Source: Thermomicrobiaceae bacterium (GTDB taxonomy: Bacteria > Chloroflexota > Chloroflexia > Thermomicrobiales > Thermomicrobiaceae). Taken from it: a DNA stretch of 5,433 nt. Below, in pieces: positions 1 to 5,137 of the stretch. A program made the position numbers and the translations under genes. Each line of letters opens with the position of its first letter. Position 1 is the first letter of the stretch. The stretch spans positions 1 through 5,433 of the forward strand of contig SKTL01000323.1 in the NCBI GenBank assembly GCA_007122555.1. Direction: 5' to 3'. The notes beneath the pieces are model-generated. The model ran no database searches, had not been told where the DNA came from, and was given only the letters and a program-made list of their open reading frames with translations.

Positions 1-369
1 GGCGGTTGGCTAACAACACTGGAGCAGGATCAAGAGAAGGTCGAGATGGCGACGGCGAATCTTGAACGCGCCGGCCTCAAGGAGCGGGTCGACATTATCC
101 ACGGCGACGCCCGGCAGACGATCCAGGCGCTCGATCAACGGTTTGATTTCGTCTTTATCGACGCCGACAAGGAGTCCTACGAGCACTACCTGACACACGC
201 CCTGAAGCTCGTCCGCCCCGGAGCGGCCATCGTTGCTGACAACGTGGATTCGCATGCAGACGAGCTCGAAGTGTTTCTCGGCATGATCGACCGTGATCCC
301 TGGCTGGAAGATGTCCGCCTGCCGTATGGCGGGGGTCAGGTGATGATCTATGTCCGGCCGGGGCGCTAG
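1..369 (+). CDS. SAM-dependent O-methyltransferase, C-terminal fragment (5' end outside window)
   Basis: This is the C-terminal 122 residues of a catechol-O-methyltransferase-like enzyme (O-methyltransferase family 3), which transfers a methyl group from S-adenosylmethionine to a hydroxyl of a small substrate with help of a divalent metal. The frame is open to base 1, so the ATG at 46 is internal and not the start. Counting from the first base, the segment LTTLEQD (residues 4-10) supplies the acidic residue that normally binds the SAM ribose. FIDADKESY (52-60) carries the metal-binding Asp54 and catalytic-type Lys57, and VADNV (78-82) supplies the second metal ligands, Asp80 and Asn81. About 80-100 N-terminal residues are missing compared with the usual 200-220. 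The end YGGGQVMIYVRPGR fits the family's last beta strand. The substrate cannot be told. It is followed after 62 bases by the GYD protein and is probably co-transcribed with it. The family is secure from the motifs; the full length is unknown. Confidence 0.85.
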   Translation, partial: GGWLTTLEQDQEKVEMATANLERAGLKERVDIIHGDARQTIQALDQRFDFVFIDADKESYEHYLTHALKLVRPGAAIVADNVDSHADELEVFLGMIDRDPWLEDVRLPYGGGQVMIYVRPGR

Positions 370-417
370 TTCACACAATCGGGTTCAAATCGACGAACCG
401 TTCACGCACTCCCTGAG

Positions 418-424
418 AAAGGAG
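418..424 (+). promoter_or_regulatory. Ribosome binding site of the GYD-domain gene
   Basis: The heptamer AAAGGAG lies 7 bases before the ATG at 432, a near-ideal Shine-Dalgarno sequence and spacing. It settles this start over other upstream in-frame possibilities. Confidence 0.85.
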
Positions 425-431
425 ACCCGGA

Positions 432-743
432 ATGCCGACCTATATTCTGCTCAGCAATCTGACGGACGAGGGACTGGAGACAATCCAGACCCGGCCGGAT
501 CGGATAAAACAGGTCAACGAGGAGATCGCCGCGCTGGGCGCACGCGTTGTTGAACAATGGGCCACGCTCGGCCCGTATGACTTTGTGAACATTGTCGAGG
601 CGCCGGACAACGAAACGATCGCCAAGGTTTCCGTAACCCTTGGATCTCGCGGCACGGTCAAGTTCCTGACCATGCCGGCCATCCCGATCGACGAGTTTAT
701 CGGAGGGCTGTCGCCGAAGGATGACGGCGCGCCGACAGGGTAG
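432..743 (+). CDS. GYD domain-containing small protein
   Basis: A 103-residue soluble protein of the GYD family, small alpha/beta proteins of ferredoxin-like fold whose biochemical role is not established. The N-terminus MPTYILLSNLTDEG is the typical first strand and loop. Residues 21-35 form the helix that follows. LGARVVEQWATLGPYDFVNIVEAPD (36-60 region) holds the signature G47-x-Y49-D50 with the following hydrophobic strand. TLGSRGTVKFLTMPAIPIDEF (69-89 region) closes the domain. The length of about 100 residues is normal for the family. There is no signal peptide or membrane segment, so it should be cytoplasmic. A strong ribosome site precedes the ATG. The gene follows the O-methyltransferase after 62 bases in the same direction and is terminated by the hairpin at 766-795. 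Nothing in the sequence links the two proteins functionally beyond probable co-transcription. Confidence 0.9.
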   Translation: MPTYILLSNLTDEGLETIQTRPDRIKQVNEEIAALGARVVEQWATLGPYDFVNIVEAPDNETIAKVSVTLGSRGTVKFLTMPAIPIDEFIGGLSPKDDGAPTG

Positions 744-765
744 GTGCTCGAAATCGTGAAGCACG

Positions 766-795
766 AACGCCCGGCCGGGATCGGCCGGGCGTTTT
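766..795 (+). terminator. Rho-independent terminator after the GYD gene, between convergent genes
   Basis: A perfect 11-base-pair stem (766-776 with 783-793, core CGCCCGGCC/GGCCGGGCG) closes a 6-base loop GGGATC and runs into TTTT at 792-795 on the plus strand. It starts 22 bases after the GYD stop. On the minus strand the same stem lies about 30 bases after the stop of the TadG-like gene at 826 but is followed only by TT, so it is a good terminator for the plus strand and at best a weak one for the opposing pilus genes. Confidence 0.85.
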
Positions 796-825
796 CCGTT
801 GGATCGAACGAATGCTACTCACGAT

Positions 826-2151
826 CTACATTACCAGGAATACGCCAGGAACATCGAAACTCGCATACTCTTCATAGAGAATGTCAAAGGTTCCAGTTCC
901 CGACAGATCCAGGTTTCCGACAATAACCTGCATGCCGCGCGCTCCCGGGCCGCCGCTCAGTGTCACGCTGGATCGCGGAGCGTAGATGACACCTGAGAAT
1001 CCGCCACTGTTATTCGCCTGCAGCCGGAAGTCTGTCCCGTTGTCAATCCAGAGAGCCATACCGTCTAGCCCGTCGTCATACGGGCTTTCGTCCGGCGCCG
1101 CAATATCGACGCGCCCGTTGTGCGGTACCCATCTGGCGTTGTCGGTGAAGTACATGAAGACATCGTCTCCACGCACCAGGCCGTCCCCCTGTGCCGTGAG
1201 AGTGAAATCATCCCCGAAATAGTAAATGCCGGGTTGAAGATTGAGCGTTCCACCCTGTCTGACATCGAGCGTGACCGAGCCGCCATAGAATCCGGGCGGC
1301 ATGGTGCAGCTGGTTGAGCAGCGAACACTGGAGGTCTGGTGCGCTGATGAGCCGGAGATTGCATCAACAACGTCGGCCTGTGTGGTGTATTCGCCCTGAT
1401 CCTTTGCTGCGTTACGATCCGGCGGCTGCACTCCCATTTTTTCAATCGGGTCTCGAACAGGCGTCATTCCCTCGCGAAATCCAGCCCCTGCGCTCCAGTT
1501 CGTTCCCTGGTTGATTGTCCCGACGGCGTCGATGTATCCATCGGCTGTTACGATCGACGAATCACCATCCCGATCGATCCCGCAGTTGGACATGATGCTG
1601 CCTTCATTCACGTCGATCGTTCCGGAACCGCTAATCTTAATTCCAGCCTGACCGTTGGGCGCGCACTCCAGGGCGACAAGCGCATAGGGAATGTCTGTCG
1701 GCTGAATACTGGCGGTTGCGACGGCGCTGACACCCCAGTATCCGTCATAGAGTGCACGTAGAAAGAACGAGGTGACTTCCTTGGTCACCGTAACTTCCAC
1801 ATAGTCATCGCCATGCGGGTCCGGTGAAACATTGACATCGACATCATCCTCGCTGACTCCCGCGTTCGACGCCGCATAGTGCTTCCCTGACTCAATCTGC
1901 GCCGCCGCGCTATTGCCCGGTTCCGCCAGGTAGTCCAGCTTGGCTCTGGCGGCAGCGAGCGCACCGGCGTCGGCGGCGTTCTGGACCTGGCGACGCTCGG
2001 CCATGAGAAATCCGGTATCCACCGCAGCCGCAACCATGCCAACCAGCAGCAGTAATCCTGCCGCGAACATGATGAGCACCTGGCCGTCCCGGCCGGGACG
2101 TGAACCCTTGGCGACGACGGATATCAAACGACTGATCGGTTGCTTAATCAT
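826..2151 (-). CDS. TadG-like membrane-anchored pilus assembly protein (downstream cassette)
   Basis: A 441-residue Tad/TadG-like protein, expected to be anchored in the cytoplasmic membrane with a large extracytoplasmic part and to take part in Flp/Tad pilus assembly or display. A basic N-terminus ends in GRDGQ (20-24). One hydrophobic helix follows (about 25-44), then DTGFLMAERRQVQNAADAGA (45-64), the hallmark of the Tad N-terminal domain. Residues 125-147 carry EVTSFFLRALYDGYWGVSA, shared with the paralogue at 3325-4701. The rest is rich in Gly, Ser, Thr and Asp with short beta-strand-like stretches, including LNLQPGIYYF, then GVIYAPRSSVTLSGG (from 387) and a C-terminal VFLVM. No DxSxS metal site of a vWA domain, common in classical TadG, is seen. 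Four cysteines could form extracellular disulfides. The ATG has only a modest GAGGG 4 bases upstream. The gene lies 33 bases after the TadE-like gene and ends the cassette. The Tad-family call is firm; the ectodomain role is unknown. Confidence 0.85.
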   Translation of the reverse strand: MIKQPISRLISVVAKGSRPGRDGQVLIMFAAGLLLLVGMVAAAVDTGFLMAERRQVQNAADAGALAAARAKLDYLAEPGNSAAAQIESGKHYAASNAGVSEDDVDVNVSPDPHGDDYVEVTVTKEVTSFFLRALYDGYWGVSAVATASIQPTDIPYALVALECAPNGQAGIKISGSGTIDVNEGSIMSNCGIDRDGDSSIVTADGYIDAVGTINQGTNWSAGAGFREGMTPVRDPIEKMGVQPPDRNAAKDQGEYTTQADVVDAISGSSAHQTSSVRCSTSCTMPPGFYGGSVTLDVRQGGTLNLQPGIYYFGDDFTLTAQGDGLVRGDDVFMYFTDNARWVPHNGRVDIAAPDESPYDDGLDGMALWIDNGTDFRLQANNSGGFSGVIYAPRSSVTLSGGPGARGMQVIVGNLDLSGTGTFDILYEEYASFDVPGVFLVM

Positions 2152-2184
2152 AATGCCCTCATCGTCACTGAGACGAGCAATCCG

Positions 2185-2595
2185 CTAGTATTGAACGATG
2201 ACTGTGCTTTCGCTATTGAGCGTCAACGAACCGGATCCGATGATCATGCCGACGATCGGCTGGTACTCATAACTCGCTGAAACGGTCACCTGCGTGCCTG
2301 GTTCACCGATCGGATCGGGGGCGACCGTGGTGGTCACCGGCCCGCTTAGCCCGCTGGCGTACTCAGAGACAATCTCCTGAACTTCGACGATCGCATTCTC
2401 GTTTTCGGAGCGCTCGCCGTTCACCATCGCGTGGCGGGCGCCCTCACGGGTCGAATTGCTCAACGTGTGATTATTGTAGAGCAACCAACCCATCTCGACC
2501 GTGCCGAGCGTCAACAGCAGAAAAATCGGCAACGTCAGCGAGAACTCCACGATGCTCTGCCCGCGTGATCGAGACGACGAACCGAACCAGCGCAT
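2185..2595 (-). CDS. TadE-like pseudopilin, type B (downstream cassette)
   Basis: A 136-residue TadE-like protein, a minor pseudopilin of Tad/Flp pilus systems. After a short basic, Ser-rich leader, RSRGQSIVEFSL (9-19 region) gives a prepilin-type processing site: cleavage is expected after Gly12, leaving Glu17 at mature position +5, followed by a hydrophobic helix (about 18-40). The segment STREGARHAMVNG after the helix is the TadE-family hallmark. The remainder is a small extracytoplasmic beta-rich domain (VTVSASYEYQPIVGM, then a hydrophobic C-terminus ending VIVQY) without cysteines. The ATG at 2595 is preferred because it overlaps the stop of the preceding gene as TGATG, typical of translational coupling. 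A TTG three bases upstream (2598) is the only alternative and would add one residue. GGTGG about 7 bases upstream can serve as ribosome site. It aligns throughout with the protein at 4728-5135. Confidence 0.88.
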   Translation of the reverse strand: MRWFGSSSRSRGQSIVEFSLTLPIFLLLTLGTVEMGWLLYNNHTLSNSTREGARHAMVNGERSENENAIVEVQEIVSEYASGLSGPVTTTVAPDPIGEPGTQVTVSASYEYQPIVGMIIGSGSLTLNSESTVIVQY

Positions 2596-3017
2596 CAATT
2601 CACCACCCGCATCTCGACTGTTCGCTCCATCGGGACTGCATCAGGGATCGGCCAGATCGTAATCAACGGTCGGAAGTTATAGCTCACTGTCACGGCAACG
2701 CATTCATAGGGGACGTTGTTTGGACGAGTAAACGTATCCGTGCAATCCGGGAAACTGATCGCCACAGGTTCGCCCCAGATCAACGTTGTCTCAGCCCGGA
2801 CTGCCGCGATCATCCCGCTGGTGTCCTGGGACGCCTCAGTCGACTGCATCCCGTAGGCGGCGCCTTCCCGGGCCGCGCTCCCGACCTGGATGTAGGCCGT
2901 CATCGCACGACCGAAGTCGGCGCTGAGCGCCAGGATCAATACCGCGATCGGCAGAATCAGCGCCAGCTCGACGATCGACTGGCCTCTTGATTTGTGGAAA
3001 TGATCGCGCCGGAACAT
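2595..3017 (-). CDS. TadE-like pseudopilin, type A (downstream cassette)
   Basis: A 140-residue TadE-like minor pseudopilin, first gene of the downstream cassette. The leader is followed by KSRGQSIVELALILPI (9-24) with expected prepilin-peptidase cleavage after Gly12 and Glu17 at +5, then a hydrophobic helix to about residue 36. SAAREGAAYGMQS (47-59) matches the conserved TadE segment. The extracytoplasmic part has exactly two cysteines (92 and 106), placed like cysteines in the partial paralogue at 5138-5433, and the strand VAVTVSYNFRPL that aligns with VTVNYQFDLL there. I place the start at the ATG at 3017 because GGAG (3026-3029 on the complement) sits 8 bases upstream and because this gives the same 12-residue leader as the next gene. 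A longer version from TTG at 3053 is open but would add 12 residues and has no better ribosome site. Its stop overlaps the next start by one base. Confidence 0.87.
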   Translation of the reverse strand: MFRRDHFHKSRGQSIVELALILPIAVLILALSADFGRAMTAYIQVGSAAREGAAYGMQSTEASQDTSGMIAAVRAETTLIWGEPVAISFPDCTDTFTRPNNVPYECVAVTVSYNFRPLITIWPIPDAVPMERTVEMRVVN

Positions 3018-3025
3018 AGCAGTAA

Positions 3026-3029
3026 CTCC
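3026..3029 (-). promoter_or_regulatory. Ribosome binding site deciding the start of the type A TadE-like gene
   Basis: GGAG on the minus strand lies 8 bases before the ATG at 3017. It supports that start over the TTG at 3053 further upstream. Confidence 0.65.
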
Positions 3030-3046
3030 AGGATAGCGCTGTCGAC

Positions 3047-3062
3047 GAAGCAACTATGCTTC
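3047..3062 (-). repeat. Small perfect hairpin in the leader of the downstream cassette
   Basis: GAAGCA and TGCTTC form a 6-base-pair stem with a 4-base loop, about 30 bases before the ATG at 3017. It overlaps the alternative TTG start at 3053, which would be buried in the stem. It is not followed by a T run, so it is not a terminator. A leader or translation-control element is possible but unproven. Confidence 0.45.
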
Positions 3063-3240
3063 ACTTACTATTCTAGGAGTCAGCCGTACTTCCGCCATCA
3101 GGCAGAGGTCCCGAATGGTTGCAGGCAAAGTTCCTATCTGAGGGTCAGTACTGGAGTCATTGGGGTAAGAGTTCCGAACCGGAGAGGGGCGACAATCCAG
3201 GAAAAGACCTCCTGAAGAAAGCCTCAGGCGACAGGGTATA

Positions 3241-3282
3241 CGCAACCGGAATCTATCTATTGCTGAGACCGGTAATGTTGCG
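3241..3282. repeat. Interrupted inverted repeat in the intercassette spacer
   Basis: The arms CGCAAC-CGG (3241-3249) and CCG-GTAAT-GTTGCG (3269-3282) can pair as two short helices with a 5-base bulge in the second arm and a loop of about 19 bases. No T run follows on either strand. It could be an RNA stem or a protein-binding site. Confidence 0.35.
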
Positions 3283-3308
3283 CCCCTGCCAACTGTGCGT
3301 GGTCGGAT

Positions 3309-3322
3309 CTGCAACCTTGCAG
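3309..3322 (-). repeat. Compact hairpin just after the upstream TadG-like stop codon
   Basis: On the minus strand CTGCAA-GG-TTGCAG is a perfect palindromic stem beginning 2 bases after the stop codon at 3325-3327. There is no T run after it, so simple intrinsic termination is unlikely. It might protect the 3' end or form part of a weak or factor-dependent terminator. Confidence 0.4.
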
Positions 3323-3324
3323 GA

Positions 3325-4701
3325 TCATCGAATCAGGAACACGCGGCTGGGTTCGCCTTCGTAGTCTTCAGGTGTATCGAGATTGAACGTGACGTTCCCG
3401 TGCAGTACCACGCTCTCTCCAACCACCTGTCCGACCGCAATCTGCGCCGAGGGGGTGCCCCCGAGTTGAACGTGAGAGCACGGTGCGTAAATCACGCCTT
3501 CGAAGACCGTTTGCGCGTTCCCATGCGTGGTCATATCGGCGCATGAATCCTCGGAGATCCAGATCACAATGTTCGCGTCGCATGCGTCAGTGCAGTTGCC
3601 GCGCGCCGGATGATCGTCCGGTAATGCGCCGATCGTTCTCACATTGATCGCGGAGTTTCCCGCCATCGACAGGGCATTGTTCCCACTGAAGTGCATGAGG
3701 ACACCGCCACCATCGCCAACCTCGCCGGTCTCCGGATAATCCTGGTCGACTGATCTAAGCGTTCGCGGGCCAAGGCTGATACCCGATTCAAAACAATAGA
3801 TGCCGGGTAACATATTGATCGTTCCGGGCGGACCTCCGCCAAAGATCTGGTTCATCGTCGCGTTGTCGTAGCGGCCGGGCGTGATTATCTTGTCACCGCC
3901 AGGCGGACCTCCGCCACCGGGTGGGCCTCCTCCGGGACCGCCATCATCGTCGTCGTCGTCATCTTCCTCCTGGTAGAGACCGCCGTCCACTCCGCACGTC
4001 GGTTCAGTCAGATCTTCATGGGGATCATTGATCTCATTCGCTTCGCCAATCTGTTGCGCACCAGGTGGCTGACTAATGCCGCCGTGACTATCGTTGATGT
4101 ACTCGTAAGCCTCCACATCTCCTCCGACATAAACAGATCCAGCGCCACCGATCTTGTGGATACACGAGTTCGATCCGATGGAGCCATTCTCGATATTCGC
4201 GGTTGCGTTACCGATGAACTGGATGCCTGTTCCGTTCGCTCCCTGTTGACATGATGGATCAAATCCTAGCGCAATAATGGCGAACGGCCCCGGGTCGAGG
4301 AGAACCTGGGCTTGCGCCGTTGCACTGACGGACCAGTCGCCAGTGTAAAAGGAGTCCAGGAAGAAACTCTGGACCTCATGATGGACCACTGCCTCGACGA
4401 TGTCTCCATTAACTTCGACTGATACATCCGTGCCGTCACCTTGCCCGTACCCGTTCTGCTGCGCGTACGCCACGCCAACCCCCGGAGCGGTAGCCGCATC
4501 GTTGCCTCGCGCGATATGGCGCGCGGTTGCCAGGGCGGCAGCGTCGGCGGCATTCTGGGCCCCCCGGCGCTCGGACATTGCAAACCCGGTATCCGCCGCC
4601 AGCGCGAGGAACATGATCAGCACGAGGCTGGAAACGGCGAACAGGATCAGCGCCTGACCGTCCTGGGCTCTGGATGTCGTTTGTTCTCTGTTCCAAGACA
4701 T
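3325..4701 (-). CDS. TadG-like membrane-anchored pilus assembly protein with poly-Asp/Gly-Pro linker (upstream cassette)
   Basis: A 458-residue Tad/TadG-like protein, paralogue of the one at 826-2151. The N-terminus has RAQDGQ (11-16), one hydrophobic helix (about 17-36), then DTGFAMSERRGAQNAADAAALA (37-58 region), the Tad-domain hallmark. EVQSFFLDSFYTGDWSVSA (109-127) matches the paralogue. The ectodomain shares GSIGSNSCI, INMLPGIYCF, GVIYAPCSHVQLGG (from 402) and the C-terminal VFLIR with it. Odd is the middle: two Glu and seven Asp in a row (245-253), then a 16-residue Gly/Pro tract (254-269), absent from the paralogue. Eight cysteines against four in the paralogue suggest more disulfides outside the membrane. 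No vWA metal motif is seen. The ATG at 4701 follows the TadE-like gene by 26 bases; only a weak AGG lies 7 bases upstream. Its family is firm, its ectodomain function unknown; an anchored surface or pilus-tip component is a guess. Confidence 0.85.
   Translation of the reverse strand: MSWNREQTTSRAQDGQALILFAVSSLVLIMFLALAADTGFAMSERRGAQNAADAAALATARHIARGNDAATAPGVGVAYAQQNGYGQGDGTDVSVEVNGDIVEAVVHHEVQSFFLDSFYTGDWSVSATAQAQVLLDPGPFAIIALGFDPSCQQGANGTGIQFIGNATANIENGSIGSNSCIHKIGGAGSVYVGGDVEAYEYINDSHGGISQPPGAQQIGEANEINDPHEDLTEPTCGVDGGLYQEEDDDDDDDGGPGGGPPGGGGPPGGDKIITPGRYDNATMNQIFGGGPPGTINMLPGIYCFESGISLGPRTLRSVDQDYPETGEVGDGGGVLMHFSGNNALSMAGNSAINVRTIGALPDDHPARGNCTDACDANIVIWISEDSCADMTTHGNAQTVFEGVIYAPCSHVQLGGTPSAQIAVGQVVGESVVLHGNVTFNLDTPEDYEGEPSRVFLIR
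3827..3916. repeat. Two in-frame copies of a 15-base direct repeat, 75 bases apart
   Basis: GGCGGACCTCCGCCA (plus strand) occurs at 3827-3841 and again at 3902-3916. The offset of 75 bases is 25 codons, so both encode the same Gly-Gly-Gly-Pro-Pro-type peptide on the minus strand. The core GGCGGA-CC-TCCGCC is itself a small hairpin. Recombination or slippage between the copies would remove or add 25 residues in frame. Confidence 0.8.
3895..3969 (-). repeat. Low-complexity tract: GAC/GAT run and Gly-Pro codons inside the TadG-like gene
   Basis: On the coding strand 3969-3943 reads two Glu codons and seven Asp codons (GAT and GAC, four consecutive GAC), a trinucleotide microsatellite. It runs into Gly and Pro codons down to 3895. 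The tract keeps frame and forms an acidic then flexible linker between two parts of the ectodomain. Trinucleotide slippage here would change linker length without a frameshift. Confidence 0.8.
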
Positions 4702-4727
4702 TAGACGACCTGCTTTCCGGTCTGAGA

Positions 4728-5135
4728 TCAGTAGTGAACCATCATGGTGCTGCTGGAGCTGAGATTCAATGACGCGTTGGGAAAGACGAATCCGACGAGC
4801 GTCTGGTGCGTGTAGTCGACCTCGACGGTCAGTGTCGACCCTGGCTGCATTGCCGGATCATCGGGATCGAGCACCACCTGCAAGCTGCCCGGATTGGAAA
4901 GGCTGACCCGTTGATCGATCGCATTCCTGACTGCGTCGTTATCCGCCAGCGTTCCGGACATCGACCCGTTTACGACGGCGAACCGGGCGCCCTCGCGGGC
5001 GGCGTTGGAAACCTGATGATTGTGGAAGAGGAGCCAGCCCCCCTCAATCACACCGAAGAGCATGAGGAACAGTAGCGGCGCAACCAGCGCAAACTCCACC
5101 ATGCCCTGTCCGCGGTTTGCTCGCCAACGGCTCAC
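4728..5135 (-). CDS. TadE-like pseudopilin, type B (upstream cassette)
   Basis: A 135-residue TadE-like minor pseudopilin, counterpart of the protein at 2185-2595. The short basic leader ends in NRG, and GQGMVEFALVAPL (9-21) gives expected cleavage after Gly9 with Glu14 at +5, followed by a hydrophobic helix to about residue 37. SNAAREGARFAVVNG is the conserved TadE segment, nearly superimposable on the paralogue. The C-terminal part LTVEVDYTHQTLVGF and the ending MMVHY also align with it. There are no cysteines, as in the paralogue. I place the start at GTG 5135: a run of six G on the minus strand sits 6 bases upstream, and the resulting length and leader match the paralogue. An open frame reaching back to 5249 would add 38 arginine-rich residues that overlap the preceding gene, and is rejected. 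TTG at 5141, overlapping the preceding stop, is a minor alternative. Confidence 0.87.
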   Translation of the reverse strand: MSRWRANRGQGMVEFALVAPLLFLMLFGVIEGGWLLFHNHQVSNAAREGARFAVVNGSMSGTLADNDAVRNAIDQRVSLSNPGSLQVVLDPDDPAMQPGSTLTVEVDYTHQTLVGFVFPNASLNLSSSSTMMVHY

Positions 5136-5137
5136 TG

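Larger units (their letters stand above)
3018..3324 (-). other. Gene-free spacer between the two pilin cassettes, with several inverted repeats
   Basis: About 307 bases without a credible gene separate the stop of the upstream TadG-like gene from the start of the downstream TadE-like gene, whereas all other minus-strand gaps are 33 bases or less. Read on the minus strand it holds, in order, a hairpin just after the stop (3309-3322), a longer interrupted inverted repeat (3241-3282), a short CCTGA/TCAGG stem (3211-3228) followed by TCTTTT, and a perfect 6-base-pair hairpin (3047-3062) before the ribosome site. The heptamer GGCGACA (plus strand) occurs at 3188-3194 and 3227-3233. TAGAAT on the minus strand (3075-3070) could be a -10 box, but no good -35 is visible. 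The size and content suggest a place for a promoter or leader RNA of the downstream cassette. I could not match it to a known riboswitch class. Confidence 0.5.

Noticed and set aside
10..378. Minus-strand open frame over the O-methyltransferase
   Set aside because: It is a shadow of the plus-strand enzyme, whose frame shows clear family motifs over the same bases.
379..400. GGTTCAAATC resembling a tRNA T arm, with a GGTTC/GAACC inverted repeat
   Set aside because: The 5-base stem expected around TTCAAAT does not pair, and no acceptor, D or anticodon arm can be found nearby. It is only a weak inverted repeat upstream of the GYD gene.
3070..3075. TAGAAT on the minus strand as a -10 promoter box
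   Set aside because: No acceptable -35 hexamer is found at 16-19 bases and there is no extended -10, so I did not call a promoter as a separate feature.
3185..3285. Possible cyclic-dinucleotide riboswitch in the spacer
   Set aside because: Short stretches such as GCAAC and GGCGACA recall such RNAs, but the conserved cores of the GEMM-type and ydaO-type classes do not line up on either strand.
3054..3314. 86-residue minus-strand open frame in the intercassette spacer
   Set aside because: It has no recognisable motif, an arginine-rich composition typical of a chance frame in GC-rich DNA, and no clear ribosome site. No paralogous frame exists elsewhere in the window.
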